From positions 860,777 to 924,776 of the forward strand of contig VZSR01000170.1 of NCBI GenBank assembly GCA_013398615.1: DNA of 64,000 nucleotides, written 5' to 3'. The first letter of the stretch is position 1. Each line of letters opens with the position of its first letter. Below are positions 1 to 14,095 of the stretch, piece after piece. The notes below the pieces were generated by a model. The model saw only the letters and a program-made list of their open reading frames with translations, made no database searches and was not told where the DNA came from. Source of the DNA: Brachypodius melanocephalos (taxonomy: Eukaryota; Chordata; Aves; Passeriformes; Pycnonotidae). The translations under genes were made by a program, and so were the position numbers.

Positions 1-3000
1 GATTTCCTTCTTTAGACAACTTTTATTCCTGTCATTCAGCTGTACTGCTATATATTACTGATAGATTTGCAATGCTACTCCATTGCCTCTAATAAGTCTT
101 GCAGACATCTCTTTAAACATATTGCTGGTACTAAAAAAAAATAATTCCACTTACTTATCTGCATGGAAAGGTGGGATTAGGCAATTCATTTTTTGGCATC
201 ACATACATAGCTTGGGTGGAAAAGGCTGGTTTAGATAATTAGATCAGATTCTTGCATCTGTTAGCCTACCCTGCATTACCTGTGGCAGATTTGTAGCAGC
301 TAAGGAACAGCCCAGCGAGTTTTAGCAAAACTTTTAATTAACCTGGGACAGATTCATATGCCTAGATTTCACCACTGATTAAAAATGTGTAGCAGCAGCA
401 TTGTGTCTAATGAGCATACAAGTGCAAGGTTAAATAAACACATTAGTTTGACTACCATTTTGTCACTCATTACATCAATCTTGTTTTCTTTTAGAGCACA
501 AGGTCTTGTTTCTGGTCAGGTCTAAATATATGCAGCCCCAAAAGCATTGTTTCCTGGAGGAGCAGTAGAACTAAGCAAGCAAATGACCTTTTTGCAGCTT
601 TCACAGCAATGACAGTAGCTGTGAGCTTCCCCACGGTTCATTTTTTTTGTTTCTTTGCTTTTTTTTTTCTCAGTAGCTCAAGAACTCTAATTCAGCTTTT
701 AGGTACAAGAGGTTGATTAATAAAAAGTGAGGGTTTTCATGGATACTTATGCAATTGGTTTCTGGAACTTTTGTGCCAGAAGTTGTTTCATGTGAAAGGA
801 AAAGAGATTTAGTCTGACATTTGCTGTCATGAGGGGAAACTAAGTAATGGGATAGGCTGCTCCAGATATCATTTTTGCAGAAAATCTTGTCCTTTCCTAG
901 TATGTAGAGGGACTTAATCACCAGGCCAAGCAGAATAGAAAAAGCCCCTTTTTTGGGCAGGAACAGACATCTTCTTTCCTCTGCAACATGAGTACAGCAC
1001 AACCAGAATTTAAATTGCTCCTTACAAAAACCAAAAACCCTTCAAGTTTATTTCTCCACCCTCCCAGGTGCATTTTCCTTTGCTAGGAATAACTTCCTTC
1101 ATTCTAAACCTCACGATAATAATGCAAATTTACAGAAGAGCTGCTATTTAGAAGATGGGGAATGACTAGACTGACCCAGTCATGTGAGGAAAAGACAGGG
1201 AGTTGCCAATACTATCAGAAAACAAAGCATTTCAAAACAAGGAGAAATTTGCTAAGGTGAGAAACCTTAGTGAGAAATCCAGATGAATGACATAGAAAAC
1301 TACCATGATGCTCTGTGCATTTTGGACCAGTTCTGCAACTGGTTCATTAATGGAATTAATTATCATTATTAACCAAGGATCCATTCTTTTGGGGTTTTTT
1401 TATTTACATGGAAGGATGTCAAGGAAAGGGGATTTCAGTTTGGATGGAGGCTGTGAATGCATGATTTGCATACAGAGCATTAGAGGCAATGCAGATCAAA
1501 TCGATTTTCAAGACCAATTCCATTTGTAAGAGACATCTGAAAAGAAAAAAACCCAAACCAGTTGTTCAGGAGGTGGTTTGTATTAGCAAAAGAAATATTT
1601 TAGAAATACGTATCCCATTTAAACATGAGGTTTTTTGAATCTCACCATTTTACTGAAGTAATTCCTACTGCATCACAAGAAGAGTGGTCCACTGCAGCTT
1701 CTTCCACTGGTGGAAGCTATTCTACATGTCTGGCATCACCCAGGCATGCTGTGAGCACATTTGTGCTGTTAAGATCCTGAGGACAGTCAGACTGGGTCAA
1801 ACCTCCACCTGTATCCTGTTTTTCTAGCAGTGGCAGATGCTCATGAGAGACACAGATAATACCTTGCCATGAGGTCTAAAGGAAGTATCTTCCACTGCTT
1901 TCCATGTTCCCTGAAAACCATGCTACTTTCCCCACCTACAGCTCCCATCAGGTCATTGTGCTACCTTCTCCCACCTTTACTTCTCCCAAGATTTGTTTTT
2001 GCTGGGAGTTAGCAAGAGTGGTATTGAGAAATCTTCCTCCCCGTAATTGCCTCTTAACATTCTTGCTTAGGGAAAAATTAGAAGAAACATGGCAAATACA
2101 GAGTAATCCTTTCTCTAGTGTAAATCCTTTCCCTAGGCAGTAAGGAGTCAAAGGGCTTCTGAAGCTAAAACACATATTTGTGTTGACACCGTTATGTTCA
2201 ACATCTGCAGCTGGTCTTTTTTTCCTTAGCCTTTTTGTACTTCTGGCCTCTACAACATCCTCTGCTGATGACTTCTGCCACTTCCCCATGCCCTCCCTGA
2301 AAAATGTATTTTTCCTTTTGCAGCCACGCTCCAACAGGAGAGCCTGATGAGCAGACATTCACTGCAGACTCTCCAATTGTCCATGACTGAGACTCTTGTC
2401 CTAAGTACCATGTCCTCTCTTCAGCTTGAGGAAAAACTGAAGATTCTCAAATTGTACCTCCCTCGAATGAAAACAATCCTGTAGCAGGATATCCTGAGGA
2501 GACTTCCCCCCACCTTTTTTAACAACTGTCTCAGAGGAGTAGCGAGACCTGCAGATCTGCCCACAGCTTTTGGGCACAGCACAGTTTATCTAATAGCATG
2601 ACATTTGTTGGATTTGCTCACAACTCCTTTCCTATGGATTTCTAACACTTTATTCGATTTTTAACCACTCCTGACACTCCCAGAGAAGTCTCCAGAGTAA
2701 TACCTGAGCAGTAATTACTGGGAACTTACTTTTCTTGCATTACATACACTATAGGGACTTCTTGCTCTTATCCCATTTTCTTTCCTATCCCAGTAAGTCC
2801 AATACTGACAACTATCAGAATTTTTATGCCTGATCACAATCCCCAGCCTGTTTACCTTCAAACCACTCCGCTCTGCTGTGGTGTCATTTTGGTGTGCCCT
2901 CATAGCATAGGAGGAACCATGAAAAGGGAGCTTAGTAGGAGGTGCAGCTTCCACTGCAAGCTGAGTTGCTGCCACTGCAGTGTGGGTAAGCCACACAGAC

Positions 3001-3237
3001 AAGAAAACAAATTCCCTTTCTGACTGCTTTCAGCTGCTCTGAGTAATACCACTTCTTGTACATCTTCCATCAGTAGTGCTGAAGGCAGCTTAAAGTAATT
3101 CAATTTACAAAAACAGGTGAGGACTATTGACATTGTCAGTCAAATCCACATGTGCAGAGCTGTGCCTCTACATAGACTGCACCATCTCCTCTTCTAGCAT
3201 GACAGGCTATGGGACCTCACTGAATTATTTAATGTTC
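1..3237. other. Gene-free AT-rich intergenic sequence
   Basis: No open frame here has domain or family similarity that I recognise. The only structured piece is a possible ancient repeat near 1782-1850. Confidence 0.6.
1782..1850. repeat. Possible ancient amniote interspersed repeat fragment
   Basis: The phrases ACTGGGTCAAACCTCC, TATCCTGTTTTTCTAGCAG and GTGGCAGATGCTCATGAG resemble, in order, an old repeat common in reptiles (contact-type wording ACTGGGTCAGACC, TATCCTGTCT, CAGTGGC). Diverged; family name uncertain. Confidence 0.35.
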
Positions 3238-3634
3238 CTAGAACTGTTAAGGGTAGAAAAGGCCTTTAAGATCATCAAGTCAAATTACCTATCCAATACC
3301 ATCATTAAACCACATCAGGTACCATATCCACATGTTTTTTGAGCAATTCCAGGGATAGTGGCTCCACAGCTTCCCTGAGCAGTCTATCCCAGTGCTTTAC
3401 AATGACCCATTCCATGTAAAAATTTTCCTAATATCCAATCTAAGCCTCCCTGTTGCAACTTGAGGCCATTTCTTCTCATTCTGTCATTTGTTACTTGGTA
3501 GAAGAGATTGACCCCCAACCCACTACAACCTGCAGAAAGTGATAAGGTCTGTCCTGAGCCTCCTTTTCTCCAGGCTAAACAACCACAGCTCCCTCAGCCA
3601 CTCCTCATCAGACTCCAGCTTTGTTGCCCATCTA
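3238..3634 (-). mobile_element. CR1 LINE 3' fragment
   Basis: Reading the plus strand gives the reverse complement of a CR1 3' end: AAGGCCTTTAAGATCATCAA, TTTTGAGCAATTCCAGGGAT, then CCTAATATCCAATCTAAGCC, and finally TTTTCTCCAGGCTAAACAAC. Truncated at its 5' end, with many substitutions, so an old copy. Confidence 0.88.
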
Positions 3635-6600
3635 TTCAAATTAGAGTTTAGACTTTCCGACAAGCATTCATCCCCAGCTTAAAGATGCCCAACAGATTTC
3701 ACAAGAGGTTAGTATCAGTATTCAGAATCAGTATTCGTGCAGCTGCTGATATTTCTTATGGTCTTTTTTTGCTAGACATGAGTGCTCTAACTCCAGTTTT
3801 GTTCCCTGATAACATTGCTAAGATCAAGAAGGAAAGTTCCAAGACTCTCACCATAAATCTCACTTTCTAGCCCTTCTGTCACTCTCATTGCTCTTTTCCC
3901 ATCTCCCTGTTTCTCAGGATCCTTTGGAAGGACATCCTGTGTTTTGACATGCTTGAATGGCAGAAGCACCATTGCCAGCATAACAGCTGCTCTGGCCTCA
4001 CTGAGAAGTCCTTGAAAACCAAGGGTCAAAGGAAGAAGCAGAAGCTCTTGTGATAACAGCAGCCTGAGCTTGCATTCAGCTCTTTGAACTTGCCCCATAC
4101 CCTGCACACCAGCAGCTCTTGGGTCTCCATTACTTTCATCAGTTTGTTCAGAGAGGTCCCCTGGTCAATGCCTGCTCTCTCAGGTTACATCAGGGTCATC
4201 TAATCCATCCACCATCCTCTGATGACTGGTAGCTGATTCCTGTCAAGAAGCCAGAGACCCTGGCAGGCACACAGCCATACCTTACTAGGATAATCCCTTC
4301 ACTTCCACCAGCTTCCCATTTAGGGGCTGCCAGAGCCAGCACCTGCTCCTGTCATCTTTGCTGATCTACATGGCCAACAGACCAAGCTTTGCCTTTTTCA
4401 TTGGAACAAGCAGGATTTTTATTTTCCGCATTTTAAGACTAATTTACACATCTTTAAATGACATTTTAAGCAATAAGAAGAAATTAATACATATACTCTG
4501 GAGTGATATAGCCAAAGAAATAAATTGCATTTTAAAGTTCTCTTGAGGACAACTCTGCAGCCTTCAAAAAGCAGTTATATTAACCACAGGAGAACAATCT
4601 TTATAAGAGTGCTACTAAAAATTATTAAGTTGCCAGTTTGTTTTAATACAAGTCTTACAGTTTAGAAAGACTCCTTCAAAATGTAGCAAAATTTGAATTA
4701 GATTTACCATGTAAATTATACTGAAACACCTGAATAAGCTTTGGATGTTTCTGCAAGACATTCCCTTCAGCCTTGGGCATATATGAAGTCCTAAATTGGT
4801 TCAGTGCTAGGGAAAAAAACAGTATCTCCAGCCAGTTTCCAGTATCTCTAAGCCTGCTGTGCCACCTAAACCTGAATGTAGAATTATTGTAGGGGTTACA
4901 TTATTGGTGATCAGTACATTCAGAAATGCCATTTGTTTTATTTAAGAGAATGGATGTCTGGAAGAGCCCTCTATAGAGATTTACCCAGTGTAGCTCTTAG
5001 CATGCATTATTTAAGACCTTGTGATTGTCTCCAGTTAAAACGTGCATGCTGGTTTTCATCAGAAAGCCTTACCTACTTTTCTAGTTTTGAATCAGCAATT
5101 AGAAAATTAAACCCAAACCAAAACAACGACTGAAAAATAAGTATTGGTCAAGTTTGAGGATGTTTTATTTTTACTGGTTTCATGGGAACAGGCAGCACTA
5201 GGGGAGAAGGACACGTATTAAGGACCTCCTAGAGCTTAAAGGCCACAGCCAGAGAGAGCCTCTGCCTCCAAGGCAGCAGCAAACCCCAAAAGGAGAAGAG
5301 GCTATTGCTTCCAAGACCTAGTAACTTTAACATGAGTTTCAAGGTGAGATTCATTACTACTTCTACTAGTTACTATCCTTTCCCAGCTGCCTATATTTCC
5401 CGCATGACTCAAGAGTTTTGGCTCTTCCACAAGTTTATTTCCTGGAGTCATGAGGTTGCAGGGAACACCTCATTCACTTAAAGGTAATGTGAGCTCTTGC
5501 TGATGGAAAGAAACCTATAGATGCAAAACAATACGAACCAAGTAAAACTCAGTCCTAGTGTGGTAAATAATTTTGAGGACCTGAGAAACTGGCAATTTCT
5601 TTGTTGTCTTTCAGAATATAAAGAAATATGCTAAACAATCTCTTTTCGTAAACAAAAAAAAAAAAAAAAAGAAAATGTAAAGGAAGTAAATAGACATTTG
5701 CAGATATAAAGTTATTTTAGCTTATTTATTGCAGTCCTCATCCCTTTATCCAGATTGGAGTAACCTAGCAGGTCATCTAATTACTTCTGTATCATAAAAT
5801 ATTTCTCTTTCAAATCGCAAATATAACCCAGAAGCTCCAGGGATTTGTCCTCTAGGAGATAAACATAAGCACCTGCCCCACTAGTACATTTATAACATTT
5901 GGTTTTTATTTAATCTTACCCAAGTAATAAAAGATTTTAAGCAGTCACAGTGAGCAATTTGTGGCATGCAACCTCTTTATGAACCCTGTCAAGAAACATT
6001 AATAATAGCTGCTCCAAAACAGACATTACCAGGTATTACCAACCAGTTTGGCAAGTGGCACTAGCTTTTCTGTAGGTCTATTACTTGCCAGATATTGGTA
6101 ATGCCTTCCCAAAAGCACTTTAGTGTGGTACATTTCGAGAGTTATTTCTCTGCTACCTGTGAGGTTTTTTCTAATTAAATATTTAAATGGGGTCAGAGGT
6201 TTAGATTTGGGTATTATTTTTATAATGCATACATAAATAATTGAAATTATTCAAGTCAGAATAGCTGGAGCCTACAGGTCAAAAAGAGGTCTTGGAAGCT
6301 CAGGCTGTAAACTGAAACACAGCTCAGTATGAAGGTGGAGCAATGGCCCAGCACTGCTACACTTTCTTTATCAGCAAATTCCTTCAGATGCCTTCTAGGA
6401 CTAAGGACTACCTCAGGTTTTCACCTTCCTTTACCATTGCCTTATTTACATATTGCAGTTAAAGCTGATCATAGAAGGCTAGGGAAGGTAAAAATGGATT
6501 TTTTTTGGATGCACACCCACGATAGATATCTCCTTTAAAGCCAGATCCCAGTACAGCTTGCGTGGCTATGACTCACAATAGTCACTGCACTTCAGTGCAG

Positions 6601-9600
6601 TTGTATTTACACACCCTGGCTGTGATGCTGCTTTACCTGTAGTAACAGGGTTCAGCAGAAGCTCTACAGTGATAGCAGTGGATTAGAGGCAGGGAAGGAA
6701 CTGTGAGGCTTCCTGACAATACAAAACATTTAGGACCCAATCAAACACAGCACATCTGATGCTCAGCAACCAAGTCCAAACTGGCCAGTCCTGCAGAGGA
6801 GAGCACCATTCCGTGGCCAGTAAGGAGCCAGCAGCAGTGCAGTGAGAGGGCTGAGCTTGAGGAGACCTGTGCTGTAGCCTGAGCCAGGGCTGTGCTTTAA
6901 TCAGTTAATATTTGGTGCCAAATAAGTAGCTCTGGGAGCAGGGATGGGAACCCAAACTTCCTTCTCGGTGGGTGTCATATCAAAAAAATTAGTCATGACT
7001 TCTCGTTTGTATTTTCCTACTACAAGTCCCTCTCCCTACCCTTCAAAAGAGGAGGATGGATGGGGGAAGCAGCCTTTGGAGAGAGTTGTGGCTGTGATTA
7101 TCCAGGGAATGCCAACCAATGAGGATGAGAAGGCCTCCAAGCTGCAGGACTCAGGGCTCAACTCTACACTTAACACACCCTGCTGGGTACCTGCAGACTT
7201 GACCAGCTACTGACCATGGTGGCAGTCATGAATTCCTGCAGCACAACCTTTCCTGTCCCTGACACATGCCGGGTCCCATTTCAGGGCTTTAAAGTGTACT
7301 CCAGTATTTTGTGACTCCCCTCCTACAGTGCATGCCACTTGCCTACAGTGGACAAAAGGAATAAGATGTTGGAAACGCTAGGGAACTGTTCCTCCTTACT
7401 CCTTCTGCTTGTTATAAAAATCTTCTCAAACCTTTGAGTTTTGCACTGTACATATTCCAACACATGGAATATTTACTTGTTTTTGCCATCAGAACAGCAA
7501 TTCCAATAAGAAACTTCACAAAAAACTGCTTCTTTGCTGGTCTAACAGATGTTGCTTCCCAGCCAGGAGCGTTGCTGAGACTAGTCCTTAATCCCTGGCC
7601 AAAGAAAAACAACATGGTGCATAATTATCAAGCTGGAAATCAAAGGTGGACAATCTCCTACTGTTCACCTTTGTGGCCAGCACACAAGCAGGGGGTGGCA
7701 ATCTGCCTGCCTCACACAGGCAGTGAACCTCAGTCTGTCACTCCAACTCACCATCCAGCCTACCAGGCCAGCAAAGGCTTCTGTGTTCAAGACAAGGAAT
7801 GATGTTCCTTTTCCTTTTTAAAGGGATATGAATTAAAGAGCAAGGTTAATATCCTCTGGGTTTTATTTCTTCTGTGAAAAAAAACCCCAAACTTATTAGG
7901 ATTCGTCAAACTAATTGAAAAAGATCTCATGAAATAATGACCAAAGGCTTCCAATTGTCATAACAATGAGTGTGGAAAAAATGTGCATACTGCATCCCTA
8001 TTTACTTAGAGGCATGAGGCCAGGTTGCTCACAGGAAAAAGTGGCAGAAGCAAATCAAATACATTTGTGTTGCTTGCTGCATTTTAGGGATTAAAAGTGT
8101 ACATTTTTTTCAAGAGAAGTCCAGAAAGTTTAGTCAGATATCAAAGGGTTTACAGAAAAAGAGTGGGGATTATTGCCTATTTAAATAAAATAGAAGATCA
8201 AAGTACTTCCAAATGAAACATTCATTAATACTGTCAAGATTTAAGAATTATGAGTCTAATTCTGAAAATTGAGATAATTATAAATTATCCAGTCACATGA
8301 ATTTATTTTAGAGCAGTTTTTAACTGCAAGTATAACAGGCACTAATGATGGACAGAAGCCTTTAAGAATAAAAGCCAGGCCCATGGAACACAGTATAAAC
8401 TTAGGAAATATCTGAATGAACAACTAAAAGAAAAGAAGCGGAAGTATTTAGGTTCATGAAGCACCAGAGGCATTTGAATCATCACTTCTTAAAGCTTAGC
8501 TTTCCATCCAGACTCCCATGGCACAGCAGAGACAGGTGTGTCAAGAGTGCCCCCAACCTCAAAGCCTCTCCTCTGCTCCACAACTGTATGTGACTGGATG
8601 GCAGACAGCTCATTAGACATTAATAAAAAAGCTTATTATAAAAATAGCTTCTAAACCTCCTTGCAGCTTGCATTTAAGTAGATTTAAGATCTATTTAAAA
8701 AGCCTACCGAGTGCACCTCCTACATATATATTACAAAGGCAGCTAAAAAAAAAAAACAACCCTGCCTTCTTTCAGCCCAGACACGAGACTTCTACGTTTC
8801 TGTGGAGTTTCACAGACACAGAAGTGTAGGAAAGCCTAGTCCTGCCCTGAACCATGCCAACCATATCAATGCTGACTAATCGGCACAGCTTTCTCATCCT
8901 AGACTTGAATCAGTAGGTAGGAACTTAGATAGAAATTGGGATCTGTGTTCCCAGCTCCCACATTTTTCAGGCTTTCATATTTGTAGTTTTTCTTGAAATT
9001 TCAGCTCTTGCTGTGAAAATGTCAGCTATTTCTTTTCTTTCCTTCTTTTTTTAATTTTTTTAAGGGAAAATTTTTGCCCTTATTTGCAAGAGAAGGCAGG
9101 ACAAGCCAAATGAACATCATTTGGTCTGGAAACAAAATTCAAACAAAAAAAGGGGGAAGTTATGCGTATTTTTAAACTCACTCATGATTTGTGGCTGACT
9201 CAGTTTTCACAAATGCTTCATTTAGCTGTGGAATTGAAATATGATTATCAAAATACTATCTGAAAGGAAGATGGAGAAACTACTGCTGGTTAGACTTTTG
9301 GTGTTAATTAGATTTCTTGTAAGTGTTCCCCTTCCTTCTCAACTATATACTAGTATTTCGTCAGAAAAAAAACCCCAAAACAGCACAGACCTAGTTAGCC
9401 CATAACTCCTGCCCAGTTTATCATCATAAAGTCCACATAAGTTATATAAATTATATACCTAAAACTTGTTGGACCTGAATGAAGATAGAGGGGAAAAGCA
9501 TATCTTGTACCAATAAACAGTGGCATATCAAGTGCCAAGTTACTAAGGGTGTTGGTGCCTGGATTAGTTAAACATGAGCTCAGTTTCAGGTGCTGGAGGC

Positions 9601-9719
9601 CCATCCTGTGAAGCCCTTTACCTGATATAACCATCCTGAGCTCCCTGGAGTTCCTACTCACTTGAAAGAAAAAGACCCTCCTGAAGAGAAGCAGCAATCA
9701 TTTTAAAAGGAAAAGCAGT

Positions 9720-9721
<2 letters not shown>
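3635..9721. other. Gene-free intergenic sequence
   Basis: Mostly AT-rich unique sequence with no recognised gene or repeat family. It includes an A-run at 5650-5670 and a perfect 8-bp stem with a 2-nt loop at 6584-6601 (ACTGCACT, TC, AGTGCAGT). Confidence 0.55.
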
Positions 9722-9750
<29 letters not shown>

Positions 9751-9850
9751 NNNNNNNNNNNNNNNNNNNNNNNNNNNNNNNNNNNNNNNNNNNNNNNNNN
9801 NNNNNNNNNNNNNNNNNNNNNNNNNNNNNNNNNNNNNNNNNNNNNNNNNN
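9722..9850. other. Poly-A run leading into a 100-N assembly gap
   Basis: At least 29 consecutive A bases (9722-9750) run directly into 100 N (9751-9850). Exactly 100 N usually marks a gap of unknown size. Sequence resumes inside a CR1 element. Confidence 0.9.
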
Positions 9851-10353
9851 GGTTCAGCTCTGGGGACCTCAGCACAGGAAGGACATTGACCTGCTGGAGT
9901 AAGCCCAGAGGAGGTCAGCAAAATTTACAGAGGGATGAAGCATCTCTCCTATGAGGAAAGGCCAAGAGAATCGGATTTGTTCAGCCTGTAGAAGAAAAGG
10001 CTTTGGAGTTACCTAATTCTGGCTTCCAGTACCTGAAGGAAACCTACAAGAAAGATGGAGGGGGACTTTTTACAAGAGCTTACAGTGCTAGGGCAGCGGG
10101 GGAATGGATTCAAACTAGAAGAGAGTAGGTTTAGATTAGATATTAGGAAGAAATTCTTCCCTGTGAGGGTGGTGAGGCACTGGAACAGATTTTTCAGAGA
10201 AGCTGTGGATGTCCTATCCCTGCAAATGCTCAAGGCCAGGTTGGATAGGGTTTTGAGCAACCTGGTCTAGTATAAGGTGTCCCTGGCCATGGCAGCAGTG
10301 TTGGAACTAGATGGTCTTTAGGGTTCCTTTCACCTACAGCCATTCTATGATAT
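9851..10353 (+). mobile_element. CR1 LINE 3' end, entered from an assembly gap
   Basis: Sense-strand CR1 3' sequence: CAGCTCTGGGGACCTCAGCA, ATGAGGAAAGGCCAAGAGAA, GAAGAAATTCTTCCCTGTGA, GGTGAGGCACTGGAACAGAT and the closing GTTGGAACTAGATGGTCTTT, then CCATTCTATGAT. The 5' part is hidden by the gap, so the true insertion length is unknown. Confidence 0.93.
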
Positions 10354-13300
10354 TTATAAAGTACAGATCTCCTCAGTTATAGACAGTATTTGAATGACAG
10401 GATTGTGGTCTGCTCATGTCATAAGCATTTGATGATTATACTACAAATGTTATGTTACAGAGAAAATGCAACCCCACAGTCCACTTTTACTATGTTTAGG
10501 AAAATAGGGGCAGGGGAAAATTCCCATTCCTGCTGCTGTTTCTCAGTGATCCAAGTGTTCTGTTTCTTGTTTTTGTGGAGAAAGAACAACCTTTCATCTT
10601 GGGACAGTAGACTGGAGTCAGAACTGTACTTGGCCATCAGACTTTCTGCATGACCTCAGCAACTCACTTACTGTCTTTCCATGCCCAAGTGCATTTATGA
10701 GGAAAGCGATATTTTATTTAAAATCCCTTTCTAACAAGAATAGAACCATGCACTCCTAGAAAGTACTGAGCGTCAGTTAACAGTCCTGAAAAAAACCCAG
10801 AAAATGCTTACTTAAACTCTGTGAGTTATTATATGTCAAGTGAAAAAGCACCTTAATACTTGTAAATCTTTGACAAAAATCAGCTTTTACGATGCACCTA
10901 TGGAACAAGGAACTAATTCTTTTCTCCTTGCAAGAAAGGGATAAATGTTAAATCACTCATGAAAGGTTAGAGAATAAGGCTATGTAAGACGAGAAAACAA
11001 TTATTGTACACAAGTCCTTGCAGTGAGGTCTCTAGTGGAGTTCCCACCTGTCTCCAGGGCGTCAGAACAGATCCTTAAAAGGTTTCAGATTCCATTTCAG
11101 CATTCAAAATATGGAGTTTACTACAGAATGAGCTGTGCTTGGTCTTTGAGAAAAGATGGTCTAGAGACACTTAGTGTTTTGTAGTCTCTTCAGAAGCTGA
11201 CATCAATGCAGAAGGCACAGTTGTCTTCTTCTGATATATGAAGTGGAAATTATTTTGAAGTGGTAAAGTGATTTTTTAGAAGCAGTCAAGCCTAATTCTT
11301 TTAGAATAATTTTTTGTTTATATCTCCTTTCACTCTATTATATTGAGAAAACCTTGCATCAAACTATCTTTCACAATAGTTATTTCCCAAGTTTGTTCTT
11401 AAAGATGACAGGTTTCTTGACTGAATTCCAAAGACAACAGGCTAGCCCAGCATCCCACTTTAATTGTGGTTCTTTTAAATTAGTGCTTGTAGCAGAAGAA
11501 GCAACTATGAAATTAATAAATCCAGAAATTCATGAAATAACTATAGGCTTTCTGAAAAACAGTGTGAATTATTCATCACTTTAGTTAAACTACTTATCAT
11601 TAGCTCAAGTGGAAAAAAAAAAAAAAAAGAAAAAAAGAGAAGACAGCTGGTGCTTTAAAATCTTAAGAAAAATGCATAAGATACAGCAGCATTTGGTCTC
11701 TTGGGAAATGAACTTGACTGTAGCGTTCCCTCCCTTAAGAATTCAACTTCTAAAACCCCAAGAACAAGAAAACACACACTCTTTTGGGAATGTCTAACTC
11801 TGCATCCTTTTAATAAGGCAAACTTTTTATTTCATTTGGGTTAAATTGGGGAGTTAAAAAACCACACATCACATTTTCACTCTCCTACTTTAAAATGCAG
11901 TCTGTAGGTTCAAAGAAGGCAAAGCGATCACTCAAAAATCCTCTAAGACCTTTCAGAATGGAATATATTAGAAAGATACTAAATAGATGCTCGATATCCA
12001 AAGCAGCTTAGAGCACAAAAAATGAAGGTTATGCAACTCAACTGAGATGCTTAGGTAGATGATCACAGTTCTGAAAATAAAGCCATTTTTCTCCTAATGA
12101 TCCTGAGGCAAGCAATCATTATTGTAGCTGTTCTTTCTACTGAGTACTGGTCAATAACTTGGGGGATTTGTTCATCCTAATGCACAACACAAATCCTGGT
12201 GTACTAACTCTTCCCATGATTTGGCATCACATTTTGATATCCTCTTCAAGAAAGATTTTATTTCTTGAGAGACACTTGACTTCTGAATAAAACAAAAAAG
12301 GAGCATTTACACCATTTTACTACATTAAAAAAGAATGATTAAGTTGATAAACTCCTTACTGCCTGCCTTTGTACCCAAGGAAAACAAAAAAAATCTATTT
12401 CTGCAGGAAGTTGCACTTAAAATGCAAAGAAATAAAATTTGGCTGAGACATCCCAGTCAAAAAATATGACATCAAGAAGTTAAAATGTATAAAACCAACT
12501 AATGGGCATTCACTGTCAGCTAAGCACTTCATATTAAACATTAAAACTTATTACCTTATTGTTTTTAAAACACTTTCATCTATATTTGTTCTAGCCTAGC
12601 AACAAACAGGACATTTCTCTTAACAAGCAGCCCCAGTGAAGTTACACAAACCAGCATTTCCACATGCTTAGAAGCAGACCAAAGAAGGACCAGAAGGGAG
12701 CAGTTCATTTGGGCAGTTCTGCTCCACGTGCTACTCATTCAAAACCCATTTCATCTGGCCTGCCACTTGGCCAGGTTTGGTAATTCACGAAGAGCTTGTA
12801 GGAACTTGCCTCTGAAATTGTTATTGTCTGGTGAGTTTGGTTACATTGGTCAGATGTTTCTCAAGTACTGGGGGAAGAGCTAAAGGGAGAAGAGAGGAAC
12901 ACCTGGAAAAACCATGTACTTCAAAAACCAGCCCAAAGTCAGAAGCAAAGTAAGACATCAGAAGATTTGTTTTTACATAAATAAGTTAATTTCTCTAAGA
13001 AGCTGATAGATGCACTGCACCCAACCACGGAAGTTAAAATGCACACTGTTTACTTACTTAAATATAGACTTGAGGTAAAGCTCAGAAAGCTTCAAAACGC
13101 AGGAGTTCTTGGTGAAGTGGTTGCTGAGATATCCACACCAAGCATTCATCTCTGCCAGCATCCTGATTTACAGCTCACAGGTGCACACAGCCATGGATAA
13201 ACCCACATACCAGGTAAGTGTGTGGTCACATATCTTCAGACTGCTAGTTCAACTTCCCTGGTCCAGTGAGCAGCAAAACCCAGGCTGATTAACGCAGGAA

Positions 13301-14042
13301 GATGAGCCTGGAGCTGAGGACAAAGACAGAAAGCAAAGACAGCCTGGTGGCAGGGTCCACCAACAGAAAAGACAAGGTAGAAACGAGGTCCAGCATCCAG
13401 AAGAAGCAGAAAACAGGGTTTCCACATAGGTCCTAGGTCTGTGCAGAACAGAGGACTAAAGGCAGGACTGCAGACAAACTACCAGGAGTACAGAGACAGC
13501 CTCCACCCAGAAACATCACCCTCAGAACCTCAGAGGGAAATGACACCTCCCCCTGGGCCTGAAGAGAGCTCCTGGGCCAAGGGACAGAGGATTTGTGGGA
13601 AGCTCACATGGGACTCTCCAGGCCCATTTGCACTAATCAGTGCCTTCCAGGCCTCACCTACACTCAGGCCTAAATTGCTTTGTCTGTGTGTTCCTTCTTC
13701 TTGATAGAATATAGATATTTGTTGTATTTTTTTCCATATTAATAAGACTCCTACTCTGCCTAATTGTTCTTCCTCTGGAAACTGTGATTACCTTTCTCAC
13801 TGATCTTTTCAGTTCTTTATTCTCCTGAGGTGGAGAAAGGAGAGGAGAACTTAACATCATATTCCAGAGACAGATATTACAAGTTTCTACAGAACATAAC
13901 TATTACCTGGTGTTTGGTTCTCCAAACTTCATTGGAAATTCAAAAACATTTCGATTTTGCTGGTTTAGTCACTACTGAGCACCAAGCTTTTATTTTGATA
14001 AGGCTGTCTATTCAAATCACACCAATATCCTGAATAATAAAG

Positions 14043-14095
14043 ATCTCTGATCTCAGAGATATTTTTTTCTTTTTTTTTTCTTTTTTTTTTTTTAA
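14043..14095. repeat. Short palindrome followed by a T-rich tract
   Basis: ATCTCTGA, TC, TCAGAGAT forms an 8-bp perfect stem (14043-14060), directly followed by about 35 bases that are almost all T with a few C. Confidence 0.7.

Noticed and set aside
1948..2358. A 136-codon minus-strand open frame with basic residues
   Set aside because: Composition and context give no support; another frame on the opposite strand is equally open.
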